In this document: piece by piece, positions 7,275 to 15,944 of the stretch | Layout: each line of letters opens with the position of its first letter | How positions within the stretch are numbered: the first letter of the stretch is position 1 | Assembly (NCBI GenBank): GCA_017304475.1 | Contig: JAFKKV010000010.1 | Span: 372,001 to 436,000 of the forward strand | Direction of reading: 5' to 3' | Length of the DNA stretch: 64,000 nucleotides | DNA from: Hyphomicrobiales bacterium | Lineage (GTDB): Bacteria; Pseudomonadota; Alphaproteobacteria; Rhizobiales; Phreatobacteraceae | Made by a program: the position numbers and the translations under genes | Notes under the pieces: generated by a model | Databases searched by the model: none | The model's input: the letters and a program-made list of their open reading frames with translations, nothing else | What the model was told of the DNA's origin: nothing

Positions 7275-10200
7275 ATGCGGCACACCGTTCCGTGGAGTGT
7301 GAAAGGTGTTGATCACGACGCCCGGGAGGCCGCCAAGGAGGCTGCCCGGCGCTCGGGGCTATCGCTTGGCGAATGGCTGAACACGGTCATCGCCGATCAG
7401 GCCGTCGAAACCGGCACGGATGACGCCGATCCCGGCATGTCGACCGTGACTCGCCGGCTCGAAACGATCACCGAGCGGCTCGACGCCGCGAATCGCCGCG
7501 TCTCCGACACCGCCATTCCGCGCAGCCGTCTGGCTCGCGAGGACAGCACGGACATCGTCCGTGCCCTCGGTGCCGTGGCGCGCCTCGCCGAAATCTCGGA
7601 ACGCCGGTCGGCCGCCGCCATCGAAGCGGTCGAGCAACTGACGAACGCCCGCAACCTGCCATCACCGAACATCGATCCGGCGCCGCGCGCTCAAGCTACG
7701 CAGCGCATGGAGACCAACGCGCAGCGCATGGAAACGACCGCGCAGCGTGGGGACACGGCGCTGTCGCGCCCGGAACCATCGGCGCAACCCGTCGAATCGA
7801 CCGCACCGCTCGCGACCCGTGCGGCCGACAGCTCGCCCCAGGCCCAGCTCGACGAGATCGCCCGCTCGATTCGCGCCATGAATGCCGGCGTCGCTGCCGG
7901 TCATGCCGCCGAACGCGCCAGCCATACGCCGCCGCGGCTGTTCGACCAGGACCTGGACGCAACCGTCGCCGAGATCGCCGCCCGCCAGCGCGCGCTCGAT
8001 TTCGATGCCCCCGAGGCCTTGTCCCTGGCTGTCCCCCTGTCGCCCGCGGGCTTCAGCCGCGATGTGGCGCAGGCCGAGCGTCACGTCCCGCCTCAGCCCC
8101 AGCCCGGCCTTGGCCCGCTTGCCGAACGGCTCGATTTGCTCGGCCGGCGCATGGACCAGATCCTCAAGGATCCGCTGCCGCGCGAAGCCGGCCCCGACCG
8201 GGCCGCCATTACGGCGGAGATCCAGAAGCTCTCCCAGCGCATCGACGTCGTGAACCGGCGGCCGAGCGACGGCCTGGAGCGTGAGCTGAAGGCCCTCTCC
8301 GGCCGCATCGAAGCCATGCGCAAGGAAATGGCCGCCCGCGAGACCGCCCAGGCCGACCTCGCGGTAGCCGATCTGCGCGCCGACATCGCCCAGCTGGCCG
8401 CCCGCCTCGACGATCTTGCCCCGCGCCGGGCCGTCGAGACGCTGGAGGCCGAGATTCACGCCCTCGGCGACCGGGTCGCGACCGTGAGGGCCCAGGGCAT
8501 TCCGGCCGAGGCGCTCGAGCACCTCGTCGCCGAATTCGAACGCACCGTGACCAGCCTGACCCCGGCCGAGGGCATCGCCGAGGAATTGAAGGCGATCTCG
8601 CGCAAGCTCGACATGGTCAAGGTGCGCGGCGCCGACGACGCCAATCTCGACCGCCTGACCGATGAAATCCTGTCGGTTCGCGAACTGGTGGCCGGCGCGG
8701 CCACCCGCGACGCCGTCGAAGCCCTGGCCGATCAGGTCGCGACCCTCGCCGATCGTCTCGAAAACGTCGTGCCCGCGCGCAGCGAAAGCCATGCCGAGGC
8801 GGTCACCGCGGCCATCGAAGCGCGCATCGAGGAGATTGCCGACCGCCTCGAAAGGGCCTCGCGTCGGCCGGGCCCCGCGGTTGCGGCCGCCATCAACCCA
8901 CAGCTCGAAGAGGCGCTCCGTCGCCTCGCCGACAAGCTCGAAGAGAGCCACAGCCGGGCCGGCGATCCGAAGGTCCTGGTCGAGCTCGAAAAACACATCC
9001 TGTCGCTGGCCGCCAAGATCGACGCATCCGACGCGCGCTTCACCCAACTCGGCACCATCGAGCGCGGCCTCTCCGATCTGTTCGTCCAGATGGAGGAAAT
9101 GCGCTCCAGCACCATCGACGCGGCCGAGCGCGCCGCGCGCGGCGCGGTCGCCGATCTCGGCAAGTCCGGCCGGGCGCCGAACGCCCAGGTCGACGCCCTG
9201 AAGAGCGACATCGACAGCCTGCGCACCGCCCAGGCCGCCAATGAGGAGCGCACGCTCGGCAGCCTGGAAGCCGTCCATCAGACCCTCGAACGGGTGGTGC
9301 GGCGGATCTCCGAGCTCGATCCGGCGGCCCAGGCTCCGGCCATGCCGCCGGCGACGCCGCCGGTCTTTACCAGGCCGGTCGCGGATCAGCCGGTCGCCAA
9401 ACCGGACAGCACCAAACCGGACGGCGCCAAGCCGGAAGCCGCGGCACGCCCGGTCGCCGCCGTGCAGGCACCGCGCATCCCGGCGGCTCAGCGCGGCGAA
9501 ACCGCTCCTCCCGCCCCGCAGGGCGAAGCGCCGGTGGTCGGCGTCGACCTGCCGCTGGAGCCGGGCTCCGGCGCGCCGCGTCTCAGGCCTCCCGCGCCCG
9601 GCGCCGCGCCCATGGGCGGCTCCAAGGCCGATTTCATCGCCGCCGCGCGCCGCGCCGCGCAGGCCGCCACCGAATCCAGCGTCTCCGGCCCCGTGCCGGC
9701 AGAAGACAAGCCCCGGTCGCTGCTCGCCAGATTGCGCGGCAAGGTGACCAAGCCCAAGGCCGAATCGGTGGACGACGTCGCACCGGCCAGAGCCAAGGTC
9801 CGTGTCGCCCGCGACACGGCGAACCTCGCCCCGCCGGTTGCAGCCGCCGCCCCGATCGATCCGATGATCGAAAAGGTGGGGTCGGACATGGAACAGGCAA
9901 GCATCGGCTCGCGCCTAGCCGCCAACCGGCGCACCATCATTGTCGGCATCGCCGCGGCCCTCCTGGTCGTCGCGGCCGGCCTTTCGACGATCTCCAACCT
10001 GCGCCAGAAGCCGGCCGAGGACGGCGCCACGCCGCCGGCGCCGAGCACGGTCGCGCCGCAGGGCAAGATCGATACCCAGCCGGCGCCGATCGCCAGCGCC
10101 GAGGCCCGCCAGGTCTCGCCCAGCGAATTGTCGTCGACGCTGCTGTCGCCGGCCGCCACCCAGCCGCCGGCCGAGTTGGCCCCGGCCGCCCCGGCTTTGG

Positions 10201-11027
10201 CCCCGCAGGACGACAACAGCGCGCCCGCGACCACCGGGTCGGTGCCCTCCTCGCCGCGCGGCCTGCCGCTCGGAACGTCGGTCTCGCCCGCCGGCTGGCA
10301 ATCGGTCGGCCGCGCCGGCGAACGCCAGAGCACGATCCCCGCACCGCTCAAGACCGCCGCCGAAGGCGGCAATCCGGCGGCCGCCTTCGAACTCGGCACC
10401 CGTTATCTCGAAGGCCGCGGCGTCGCGGTCAGCGCCACGGAAGCGGCGGGCTGGTACCAGCGCGCCGCCGATGCCGGCCTCGCGCCCGCGCAATACCGGC
10501 TCGGCAGCCTCTATGAGAAGGGCACCGGCGTGGCCCGTGACCTGCCGCGCGCCCGTGGCCTCTACGAAAAGGCCGCGGAAGCCGGCAACGGCAAGGCGAT
10601 GCACAACCTTGCGGTGATGTTCGCGCAAGGCGCTCTCAGCGAGCGCCCGGATTATCGGACGGCCGCCCAATGGTTCCGTCGCGCCGCGGATTTCGGCGTC
10701 GCCGACAGCCAGTTCAACCTTGGCATCCTCTATGCCCGGGGTCTCGGCGTCGATCAGAGCCTCGCCGAAAGCTACAAGTGGTTCGCACTGGCCGCCTTGG
10801 GTGGCGATCAGGACGCGGCCAAGAAGCGCGACGAGGTGGCCGGCCGCCTCGACGCGCAGACCCTGGTGGCGGTGCGCCTGGCGGTGCAGACTTTCACTGC
10901 AAAGCCCGAGCCCGAGACCGCGGTCAGGGTCACGGCGCCGGCCGGCGGCTGGGGCGACGAGCCCCGGGCCGCGGCCACCACGCCGCCTCCGCCGCGCCGG
11001 CAGGTGCACCCGGTCTCGTCGCGCTGA
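7275..11027 (+). CDS. PodJ-like polar localisation protein with coiled coils and Sel1 repeats
   Basis: This 1250-residue bitopic protein starts with the PodJ-type N-terminal block PWSVKGVDHDAREAAK followed by GLSLGEWLN. Residues 50-690 are heptad-rich coiled coil (many LERLE and ADRL repeats). A Pro/Ala-rich linker follows, then one transmembrane helix at about 886-906 (TIIVGIAAALLVVAAGLS). The periplasmic part ends with about four Sel1 repeats at roughly 1020-1190 (ALGGD and LYEKGTGVARD type). Caulobacter PodJ organises a cell pole, recruiting polarity factors and flagellar/pilus ejection machinery. The C-terminal peptidoglycan-binding domain of Caulobacter PodJ is not evident here. I chose the ATG at 7275 because GGTGGGA precedes it. 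Confidence 0.75.
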   Translation: MRHTVPWSVKGVDHDAREAAKEAARRSGLSLGEWLNTVIADQAVETGTDDADPGMSTVTRRLETITERLDAANRRVSDTAIPRSRLAREDSTDIVRALGAVARLAEISERRSAAAIEAVEQLTNARNLPSPNIDPAPRAQATQRMETNAQRMETTAQRGDTALSRPEPSAQPVESTAPLATRAADSSPQAQLDEIARSIRAMNAGVAAGHAAERASHTPPRLFDQDLDATVAEIAARQRALDFDAPEALSLAVPLSPAGFSRDVAQAERHVPPQPQPGLGPLAERLDLLGRRMDQILKDPLPREAGPDRAAITAEIQKLSQRIDVVNRRPSDGLERELKALSGRIEAMRKEMAARETAQADLAVADLRADIAQLAARLDDLAPRRAVETLEAEIHALGDRVATVRAQGIPAEALEHLVAEFERTVTSLTPAEGIAEELKAISRKLDMVKVRGADDANLDRLTDEILSVRELVAGAATRDAVEALADQVATLADRLENVVPARSESHAEAVTAAIEARIEEIADRLERASRRPGPAVAAAINPQLEEALRRLADKLEESHSRAGDPKVLVELEKHILSLAAKIDASDARFTQLGTIERGLSDLFVQMEEMRSSTIDAAERAARGAVADLGKSGRAPNAQVDALKSDIDSLRTAQAANEERTLGSLEAVHQTLERVVRRISELDPAAQAPAMPPATPPVFTRPVADQPVAKPDSTKPDGAKPEAAARPVAAVQAPRIPAAQRGETAPPAPQGEAPVVGVDLPLEPGSGAPRLRPPAPGAAPMGGSKADFIAAARRAAQAATESSVSGPVPAEDKPRSLLARLRGKVTKPKAESVDDVAPARAKVRVARDTANLAPPVAAAAPIDPMIEKVGSDMEQASIGSRLAANRRTIIVGIAAALLVVAAGLSTISNLRQKPAEDGATPPAPSTVAPQGKIDTQPAPIASAEARQVSPSELSSTLLSPAATQPPAELAPAAPALAPQDDNSAPATTGSVPSSPRGLPLGTSVSPAGWQSVGRAGERQSTIPAPLKTAAEGGNPAAAFELGTRYLEGRGVAVSATEAAGWYQRAADAGLAPAQYRLGSLYEKGTGVARDLPRARGLYEKAAEAGNGKAMHNLAVMFAQGALSERPDYRTAAQWFRRAADFGVADSQFNLGILYARGLGVDQSLAESYKWFALAALGGDQDAAKKRDEVAGRLDAQTLVAVRLAVQTFTAKPEPETAVRVTAPAGGWGDEPRAAATTPPPPRRQVHPVSSR

Positions 11028-11080
11028 ACGCCTGACGGCGGCGCGCGACGAAGCCGCACCGCCTTGGCTTCGCGTCGTGG

Positions 11081-11109
11081 TTGACAGAGTGCCGGCCCGC
11101 CCCCTCAAT
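11081..11109 (+). promoter_or_regulatory. Candidate sigma-70 promoter for the P450 gene
   Basis: TTGACA at 11081-11086 is a perfect -35 hexamer. A 17-nt spacer leads to CTCAAT at 11104-11109, a weak -10. The P450 start codon follows 27 nt later with GAGGGG as ribosome-binding site. Confidence 0.5.
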
Positions 11110-11135
11110 GCTTGAAAACATGAGGGGAAACATCC

Positions 11136-14100
11136 ATGGCCGCAGCCAATCCGCTGGCTCCGATCCCACATCCGCCGAAGAAGCCGGTCGTCGGCAACAT
11201 GCTGACGGTCTCCAGCGAGACGCCGCTGCAGAGCCTCATGCAGTTGACCCGTGAAAACGGGCCGATCTTCTGGCTCGACATGATGGGTACGCCGCTGGTG
11301 GTGGCGTCCAGCGCCGCCCTGATCGACGAGCTCTGCGACGAGAAGCGTTTCGACAAGGCCGTGCGCGGCTCGCTCCGGCGCATCCGCGCCATTGCCGGCG
11401 ACGGCCTGTTCACCGGCGACACCCAGGAGGCCAACTGGGCCAAGGCGCACAATATCCTGCTGCCCACCTTCTCGCAGCGCGCCATGGTCAACTACCTGCC
11501 CATGATGCTCGATATCGCATCGCAATTGATGCTGAAATGGGAACGGCTCAATGCCGACGACGAGGTCGACGTCGTCCATGACATGACCGCGCTGGCGCTC
11601 GACACGATCGGCATCTGCGGCTTCGACTACCGGTTCAACTCGTTCTACCGGCGCGACTACCACCCCTTCATCGACGCGCTGACGCGCACTCTCGAGACCT
11701 GCATGATGCAGCGTGGGCTGCCCTTCGAGAACGTGCTTTTGAGGAAGCGGCTCGGCCAGCTCAAGACCGACGTCGACTTCATGAACAAGCTGGTCGACGA
11801 CATCATCCGCGAGCGCCGGCGCGGCGGCCAGGGCGGCAGCCAGAACGACCTGCTCAACTACATGCTGGCCGGCGTCGACAAGCAGACCGGCGAGAGCCTG
11901 TCCGACGAGAATATCCGGTATCAGATCAACACCTTCCTGATCGCCGGCCACGAGACCACCTCCGGCCTCCTGTCGTTCACGCTGTATTTCCTGCTGAACC
12001 ATCCGGACGTGCTGGCCAGGGCCTATGAGGAGGTCGACCGCGTGCTGGGCACCGATATCGGCGTGCAGCCGACTTTCGCCCAGGTCAACCAGCTCACCTA
12101 TGTCGCGCAGATCCTGAAAGAGGCGCTGCGCCTGTGGCCGACAGCGCCGGCCTTCGGCCTTTACCCCTACAAGGACGAGGTGATCGGCGGCCAGTACAAG
12201 CTGAAGTCCAGGACCTTCGTCACCGCGCTGACCCTGATGCTGCATCGCGACCCCGCGGCCTGGGGCAGCAATCCCGAGGCCTTCGATCCCGAGCAGTTCT
12301 CGCGCGAGGCCGAGGCGGCCCGGCCGGTCAATGCCTATAAGCCGTTCGGCAATGGCCAGCGCGCCTGTATCGGCCGCCAGTTCGCCATGCAGGAAGCAGC
12401 CCTGGTGCTCGGCATGATCCTGCAGCGCTTCCAGCTGTTCGATCACGCCAAATACCAGCTCAAGATCAAGGAAACGCTGTCGATCAAGCCCGACGGCTTC
12501 AAGATCAAGGTGAAGCCGCGCCCGGGCCGCACCCGCGGCACCACGATTGCGGCGGCCGGCGCGCCGGCGACCGCTGCGCCCGCCGCCGCGACGGCGGCCC
12601 GGCCCAAGCATGGCGCCGCGCTGACCGTTCTCTACGGCTCCAATCTCGGCGCGACGGAAGAGGTCGCCCGCGCCATCGCCGAATCGGCCGAGATCAATGG
12701 CTTCGACGTGAGCCTTGCCGAGATGGACAGCCATGTCGGGCGGCTGCCCAAGGACGGCGCGGTGGTCATCGCCTGCGCGTCCTATAATGGCGGCCCGCCC
12801 GACAATGCCGCGCGTTTCGCCGCCTGGCTCGCCGAATCGGCCGACCCGGCACTGCTCGCGGGTGTGACCTATGCGGTTTTCGGCTGCGGCAACCGCGACT
12901 GGGCCTCGACCTATCAGTCGGTGCCGCGCCAGATCGACGAGCGCCTTGCCGCGCTCGGCGCCCGCCGTATCCGCGACCGCGGCGAGGGCGATGCGCGCGA
13001 GGATCTCGACGGCCAGTTCCAGACCTGGTTCGCCGGCCTCTTCCCGGCCATTTCCGAAAAGCTCGGCCTTGGCATCGATTTCACCGAGAGCGCGGCCGCG
13101 GCCCCGCTCTATGCGGTCGAGACCCTGGAACGGTCGGCCGCCAACCCCGTGGTCACTGCCGCCGGCGCCCGGCCGATGACCATCGCGGTCAATCGCGAAC
13201 TGCAGACCAGGACCGGCAATGCGCCGTCGGACCGGTCCACCCGCCATATCGAGGTGGAGCTGCCCGAGGGCGCGGCCTATCGCCCAGGCGATCACCTGAG
13301 CGTCGTGCCGGTCAACGGCAAGGCGCTGGTCGAGCGTGCAGAACGCCAGTTCGGCTTCGCGCCGGACAGCCAGATCCGCCTGCGCACCGAGAACGGCCGG
13401 CGCAGCGCGCTGCCGGTCGACGTGGCGCTGCCGGTGCGCCAATTGCTCACCGAGTTCGTCGAGCTGCAGGCGGTCGCGACGCGCAAGCAGGTCCAGGCGC
13501 TCGCCGATCAGACCCGCTGCCCGATGACCAAGCCGAAGCTCGCCGCGCTCGCCGGCGACGCCGAGCCCGGCGGCTACCGGAGCGAGATCTGGGCCAAGCG
13601 CAAGTCGATCCTCGACCTCCTGGAGGAGTTCCCGGCCTGCGAGCTCGGCTTCGGCGCCTTCCTGGAAATGCTGCCCCTGATGGCGCCGCGCTATTATTCG
13701 ATCTCCTCCTCGCCGCTGGTCGCCGCCGGCCGCTGCAGCATCACGGTCGGGGTGGTCAGTGGCCCGGCGCGTTCGGGCCGCGGCACCTATCAGGGGATCT
13801 GCTCGAACCATTTGGACCGCCTCGCCGAAGGCGCGACGATCCACGCCATGGTCAAGGAGACCAAGGCCGGCTTCCGCCTGCCCGACGACCCGGAAAAACC
13901 GATCATCATGATCGGCCCCGGCACCGGGCTCGCCCCGTTCCGCGGATTTCTGCAGCAGCGCGCCCGGCTGAAGGCTGAAGGCCGCCCGGTCGGACCGGCG
14001 GTCCTGTTCTTCGGCTGCCGTCATCCCGACCAGGACTTCATCTATCGCGACGAGCTGGAGGCTTTCGCCCGCGACGGCATCGTCGATCTTCACGTCGCCT

Positions 14101-14357
14101 TTTCGCGCCATGACGGCAGCCGCACCTATGTGCAGGACCTGGTCAAGGCGGAACGCGACAAGCTCAAGGGGCTGATCCAAGCCGGCGCGGTGATCTTCGT
14201 CTGCGGCGACGGCAGCCGCATGGAGCCGGACGTCAAACGGACCCTGGTCGGCATCTATTGCGACGACAAGGACGTCTCGCTGGAAGAAGGCGAAGCCTGG
14301 ATCGACCGGATGGGCCGCGACAACCGCTATGTCCTCGATGTCTGGGCCGGCAGCTGA
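11136..14357 (+). CDS. Self-sufficient cytochrome P450/NADPH-P450 reductase (CYP102 type)
   Basis: This 1073-residue single-chain fatty-acid hydroxylase resembles P450 BM3. Residues 1-465 form the P450 domain, with the I-helix oxygen-activation motif AGHETTSG near 270 and the haem loop FGNGQRACIG with ligand Cys411. An Ala/Pro-rich linker leads to an FMN flavodoxin domain starting near 495 (LYGSNLGATEE). FAD- and NADPH-binding modules follow (YYSISSSP; GPGTGLAPFRGF near 925; terminal DVWAGS). The fusion moves electrons from NADPH through FAD and FMN to haem in one chain, usually for subterminal hydroxylation of long-chain fatty acids. Next to lipid-storage genes, a fatty-acid role is plausible. 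No dedicated regulator is seen beside it. Confidence 0.94.
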   Translation: MAAANPLAPIPHPPKKPVVGNMLTVSSETPLQSLMQLTRENGPIFWLDMMGTPLVVASSAALIDELCDEKRFDKAVRGSLRRIRAIAGDGLFTGDTQEANWAKAHNILLPTFSQRAMVNYLPMMLDIASQLMLKWERLNADDEVDVVHDMTALALDTIGICGFDYRFNSFYRRDYHPFIDALTRTLETCMMQRGLPFENVLLRKRLGQLKTDVDFMNKLVDDIIRERRRGGQGGSQNDLLNYMLAGVDKQTGESLSDENIRYQINTFLIAGHETTSGLLSFTLYFLLNHPDVLARAYEEVDRVLGTDIGVQPTFAQVNQLTYVAQILKEALRLWPTAPAFGLYPYKDEVIGGQYKLKSRTFVTALTLMLHRDPAAWGSNPEAFDPEQFSREAEAARPVNAYKPFGNGQRACIGRQFAMQEAALVLGMILQRFQLFDHAKYQLKIKETLSIKPDGFKIKVKPRPGRTRGTTIAAAGAPATAAPAAATAARPKHGAALTVLYGSNLGATEEVARAIAESAEINGFDVSLAEMDSHVGRLPKDGAVVIACASYNGGPPDNAARFAAWLAESADPALLAGVTYAVFGCGNRDWASTYQSVPRQIDERLAALGARRIRDRGEGDAREDLDGQFQTWFAGLFPAISEKLGLGIDFTESAAAAPLYAVETLERSAANPVVTAAGARPMTIAVNRELQTRTGNAPSDRSTRHIEVELPEGAAYRPGDHLSVVPVNGKALVERAERQFGFAPDSQIRLRTENGRRSALPVDVALPVRQLLTEFVELQAVATRKQVQALADQTRCPMTKPKLAALAGDAEPGGYRSEIWAKRKSILDLLEEFPACELGFGAFLEMLPLMAPRYYSISSSPLVAAGRCSITVGVVSGPARSGRGTYQGICSNHLDRLAEGATIHAMVKETKAGFRLPDDPEKPIIMIGPGTGLAPFRGFLQQRARLKAEGRPVGPAVLFFGCRHPDQDFIYRDELEAFARDGIVDLHVAFSRHDGSRTYVQDLVKAERDKLKGLIQAGAVIFVCGDGSRMEPDVKRTLVGIYCDDKDVSLEEGEAWIDRMGRDNRYVLDVWAGS

Positions 14358-14368
14358 GGCCGGCGGAC

Positions 14369-14394
14369 GAGCGCCGGCGTCACCGCCGGCGCTC
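14369..14394 (+). terminator. GC-rich hairpin after the P450 gene
   Basis: GAGCGCCGGCG (14369-14379) and CGCCGGCGCTC (14384-14394) form a perfect 11-bp stem with a TCAC loop, 12 bp after the P450 stop. No U-run follows, so termination efficiency is uncertain. Confidence 0.55.
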
Positions 14395-14410
14395 AGGTCA
14401 TATGGTCGCA

Positions 14411-14439
14411 TTGACTTGTATGCTGCACCGCACAATATA
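14411..14439 (+). promoter_or_regulatory. Promoter of the GNAT gene with an embedded TGC/GCA element
   Basis: TTGACT (14411-14416), a 17-nt spacer and AATATA (14434-14439) make a good sigma-70 promoter. The spacer contains TGCTGCACCGCA, an imperfect palindrome. The 20 bp at 14419-14438 match 16 of 20 positions of an element in the same orientation upstream of the phasin gene at 15152-15667. The location between -35 and -10 suits a repressor operator, perhaps of a PhaR-type PHA regulator. Confidence 0.6.
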
Positions 14440-14496
14440 GGACATCTAGGGAAGTGAGCGCCCTCGGGGACCTTGATCCACGAGGAGACCGCCACA

Positions 14497-15042
14497 ATGG
14501 CACGAGCATCATCCGCGCTCGGCACCATCCGTGAACTGTCCGACTTGGAGCAGCAGCTTCATCGCGAACACCTCATCCGGCTCGATCCGGAGGGGCGCAG
14601 AGACCGTTTCAACGGTATCGCCGACGACACGTTCATCACACACTATTCCGCGCGCTGCTTCGCCGGCGTCACCCGCGTCTTCGCGCTCGTCGACCACGAC
14701 GGGCATGTTCGCGGCACGGGGGAACTGCATCCGCCGGAAGGCGACGAACCCGCCGACATCGCCTTCTCGGTCGAGCCGCAACTGCGCCGCCGCGGCATCG
14801 CCTCGAAATTGTTCGAGACGGTGATCGCCGCCGCGCGCGCCGAAGGCTTCGACCAGCTCAGGATCACCTCGTCCAGCGACAACCAGGCGATGCGGGCACT
14901 CGCCCGCAAATTCGGCGCAAGCTTCGCCTTCAGCTATGGCGAGGCCATCGGCACCTTGATGGTGGCCGCGCCGCCGCTGGCGGCCGGCCATGACGGCAAG
15001 ACCCTCCGGCAGGCACGCGCACCGGCTTTCGCCGGCTGGTGA
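14497..15042 (+). CDS. GNAT-family N-acetyltransferase
   Basis: This 181-residue acyl-CoA-dependent acetyltransferase covers a GNAT fold at residues 20-150. Acetyl-CoA is bound by the motif A loop RRRGIAS after the strand ADIAFSVEP, followed by helix KLFETVIAAARAEG. The motif B region NQAMRALARKFGA is present. The substrate is not deducible; GNATs acetylate lysines, small amines or antibiotics. The ATG at 14497 follows GAGGAG; a TTG at 14473 is a poorer start. Its promoter shares an operator-like element with the neighbouring phasin gene, which suggests a link to granule biology. A terminator shared with that convergent phasin gene follows. Confidence 0.85.
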   Translation: MARASSALGTIRELSDLEQQLHREHLIRLDPEGRRDRFNGIADDTFITHYSARCFAGVTRVFALVDHDGHVRGTGELHPPEGDEPADIAFSVEPQLRRRGIASKLFETVIAAARAEGFDQLRITSSSDNQAMRALARKFGASFAFSYGEAIGTLMVAAPPLAAGHDGKTLRQARAPAFAGW

Positions 15043-15095
15043 CGCCGGGCCGGCACCGGCGCCTTCGAAATCCGGGACCAGCAGTGAAACGCAAA

Positions 15096-15120
15096 AAGGC
15101 CCGCCGGAATGGCGGGCCTT
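15096..15120. terminator. Bidirectional intrinsic terminator (GNAT / phasin)
   Basis: AAGGCCCGCC (15096-15105) pairs perfectly with GGCGGGCCTT (15111-15120) around the loop GGAAT. In the minus direction a run of five T follows the stem; in the plus direction TTTC follows. It lies between two convergent genes and can end both transcripts. Confidence 0.85.
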
Positions 15121-15151
15121 TCGCATGAAGGGGAAGTGGTCGGCTGAAGCG

Positions 15152-15667
15152 TCAGGCGGTCTTGCCGAACGAGGCAAGCTTGCCGGCCTCGGCCTGCAGC
15201 GTCTTGGCACCGTCGGTGGCAACCTGGCGGACGGTGTTGAAGGCGTCCTGGGCACGCACGATATTGGCCTGGCTGAACTCGCGGACGAAAGCGACATAGC
15301 GCTGGGCCGCATCGCTCGGGCAGGACGCGTCGGCCAGCGACTGGATGCCGCCGAGCGTCAGATTGACATTGGCGATGGTGGCGTCGATCACGCCGCGGGA
15401 CACCGAAGCGCCGGCGCCGACAACGGCGACCAGGGCCTTCTCGACAGTCGCGGTGGCATTCAGGGCGCCCTTCTCGGCATCGGCGGCGCGAGCCTTGACG
15501 GTCTCGGCATTGCGCTTGACGAAGTCACGGGCAGCGGCCGGAACCTGGATCTTTTCCTGGGCGCTCTTCAGCGTCTCCATGATCTGGGCAACCGGGGCGA
15601 AAGCAGTGGTCTCGGCGGTCTGGGTTTCCGCGGACTGGGTCTTGGCCTTCGAGGTCTTGTCGGTCAT
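15152..15667 (-). CDS. Phasin family protein (PHA granule coat)
   Basis: This 171-residue helical, Ala-rich protein has the phasin arrangement: a disordered Thr/Lys-rich N-terminus, then long amphipathic helices (PVAQIMETLKSAQEKIQVPA; RDFVKRNAETVKARAADAEK; QRYVAFVREFSQANIVRAQD). Phasins coat polyhydroxyalkanoate granules and set their number and size. The ATG at 15667 has GGAG 8 nt upstream. It is monocistronic, with its own terminator and an operator-like element in the promoter. The paralogue at 17358-17780 is shorter. Phasin genes are often repressed by PhaR until granules form; that control is inferred here. Confidence 0.85.
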   Translation of the reverse strand: MTDKTSKAKTQSAETQTAETTAFAPVAQIMETLKSAQEKIQVPAAARDFVKRNAETVKARAADAEKGALNATATVEKALVAVVGAGASVSRGVIDATIANVNLTLGGIQSLADASCPSDAAQRYVAFVREFSQANIVRAQDAFNTVRQVATDGAKTLQAEAGKLASFGKTA

Positions 15668-15944
15668 CGTCGTCTCCATCCTCACTTGAGCTATGGTTGA
15701 CCCCGTCCATCGTCGGCCCGGGGAATGACGAGCTTATCGCACATCTTATTGTGCATTGCAACATAGAAAATTATCGCAACGCAACATCCCGGGATAATCT
15801 TTTTAAAACAAGCTGCTAAAGGGTGCTCTCCGGTGCATCGGGCAGCCATCCGGCATCGCGACTCACGCAAGATGCGACGTCGCGGGCCTTTCCGAGTGGA
15901 GCCCGCGGCCTTATCTCGAAATTCAGGTTCAGCCGGAGGTAGGC
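15668..15944. promoter_or_regulatory. Divergent promoter region (phasin / DUF445)
   Basis: This 277-bp gap has no gene. It is AT-rich at 15735-15815 and holds several TGC/GCA repeats, including GCAACGCAACA around 15776-15786 and the 20-bp element at 15746-15765. The DUF445 gene is served by a GGAGG ribosome-binding site at the right end. Confidence 0.55.
15746..15765 (-). promoter_or_regulatory. Operator-like element of the phasin promoter
   Basis: In the gene direction this reads TATGTTGCAATGCACAATAA. It contains the palindrome TTGCAATGCA-like core and ends in a -10-like CAATAA. It is 16/20 identical to the element in the GNAT promoter. TGC-rich palindromes are known PhaR targets in other alphaproteobacteria; identity with that site is inferred. 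Confidence 0.55.

Noticed and set aside
9915..14528. A 1537-codon minus-strand ORF opposite the podJ-like and P450 genes.
   Set aside because: The plus-strand genes carry clear domains; the minus frame is low-complexity Arg/Gly/Ala and is a GC-rich shadow.
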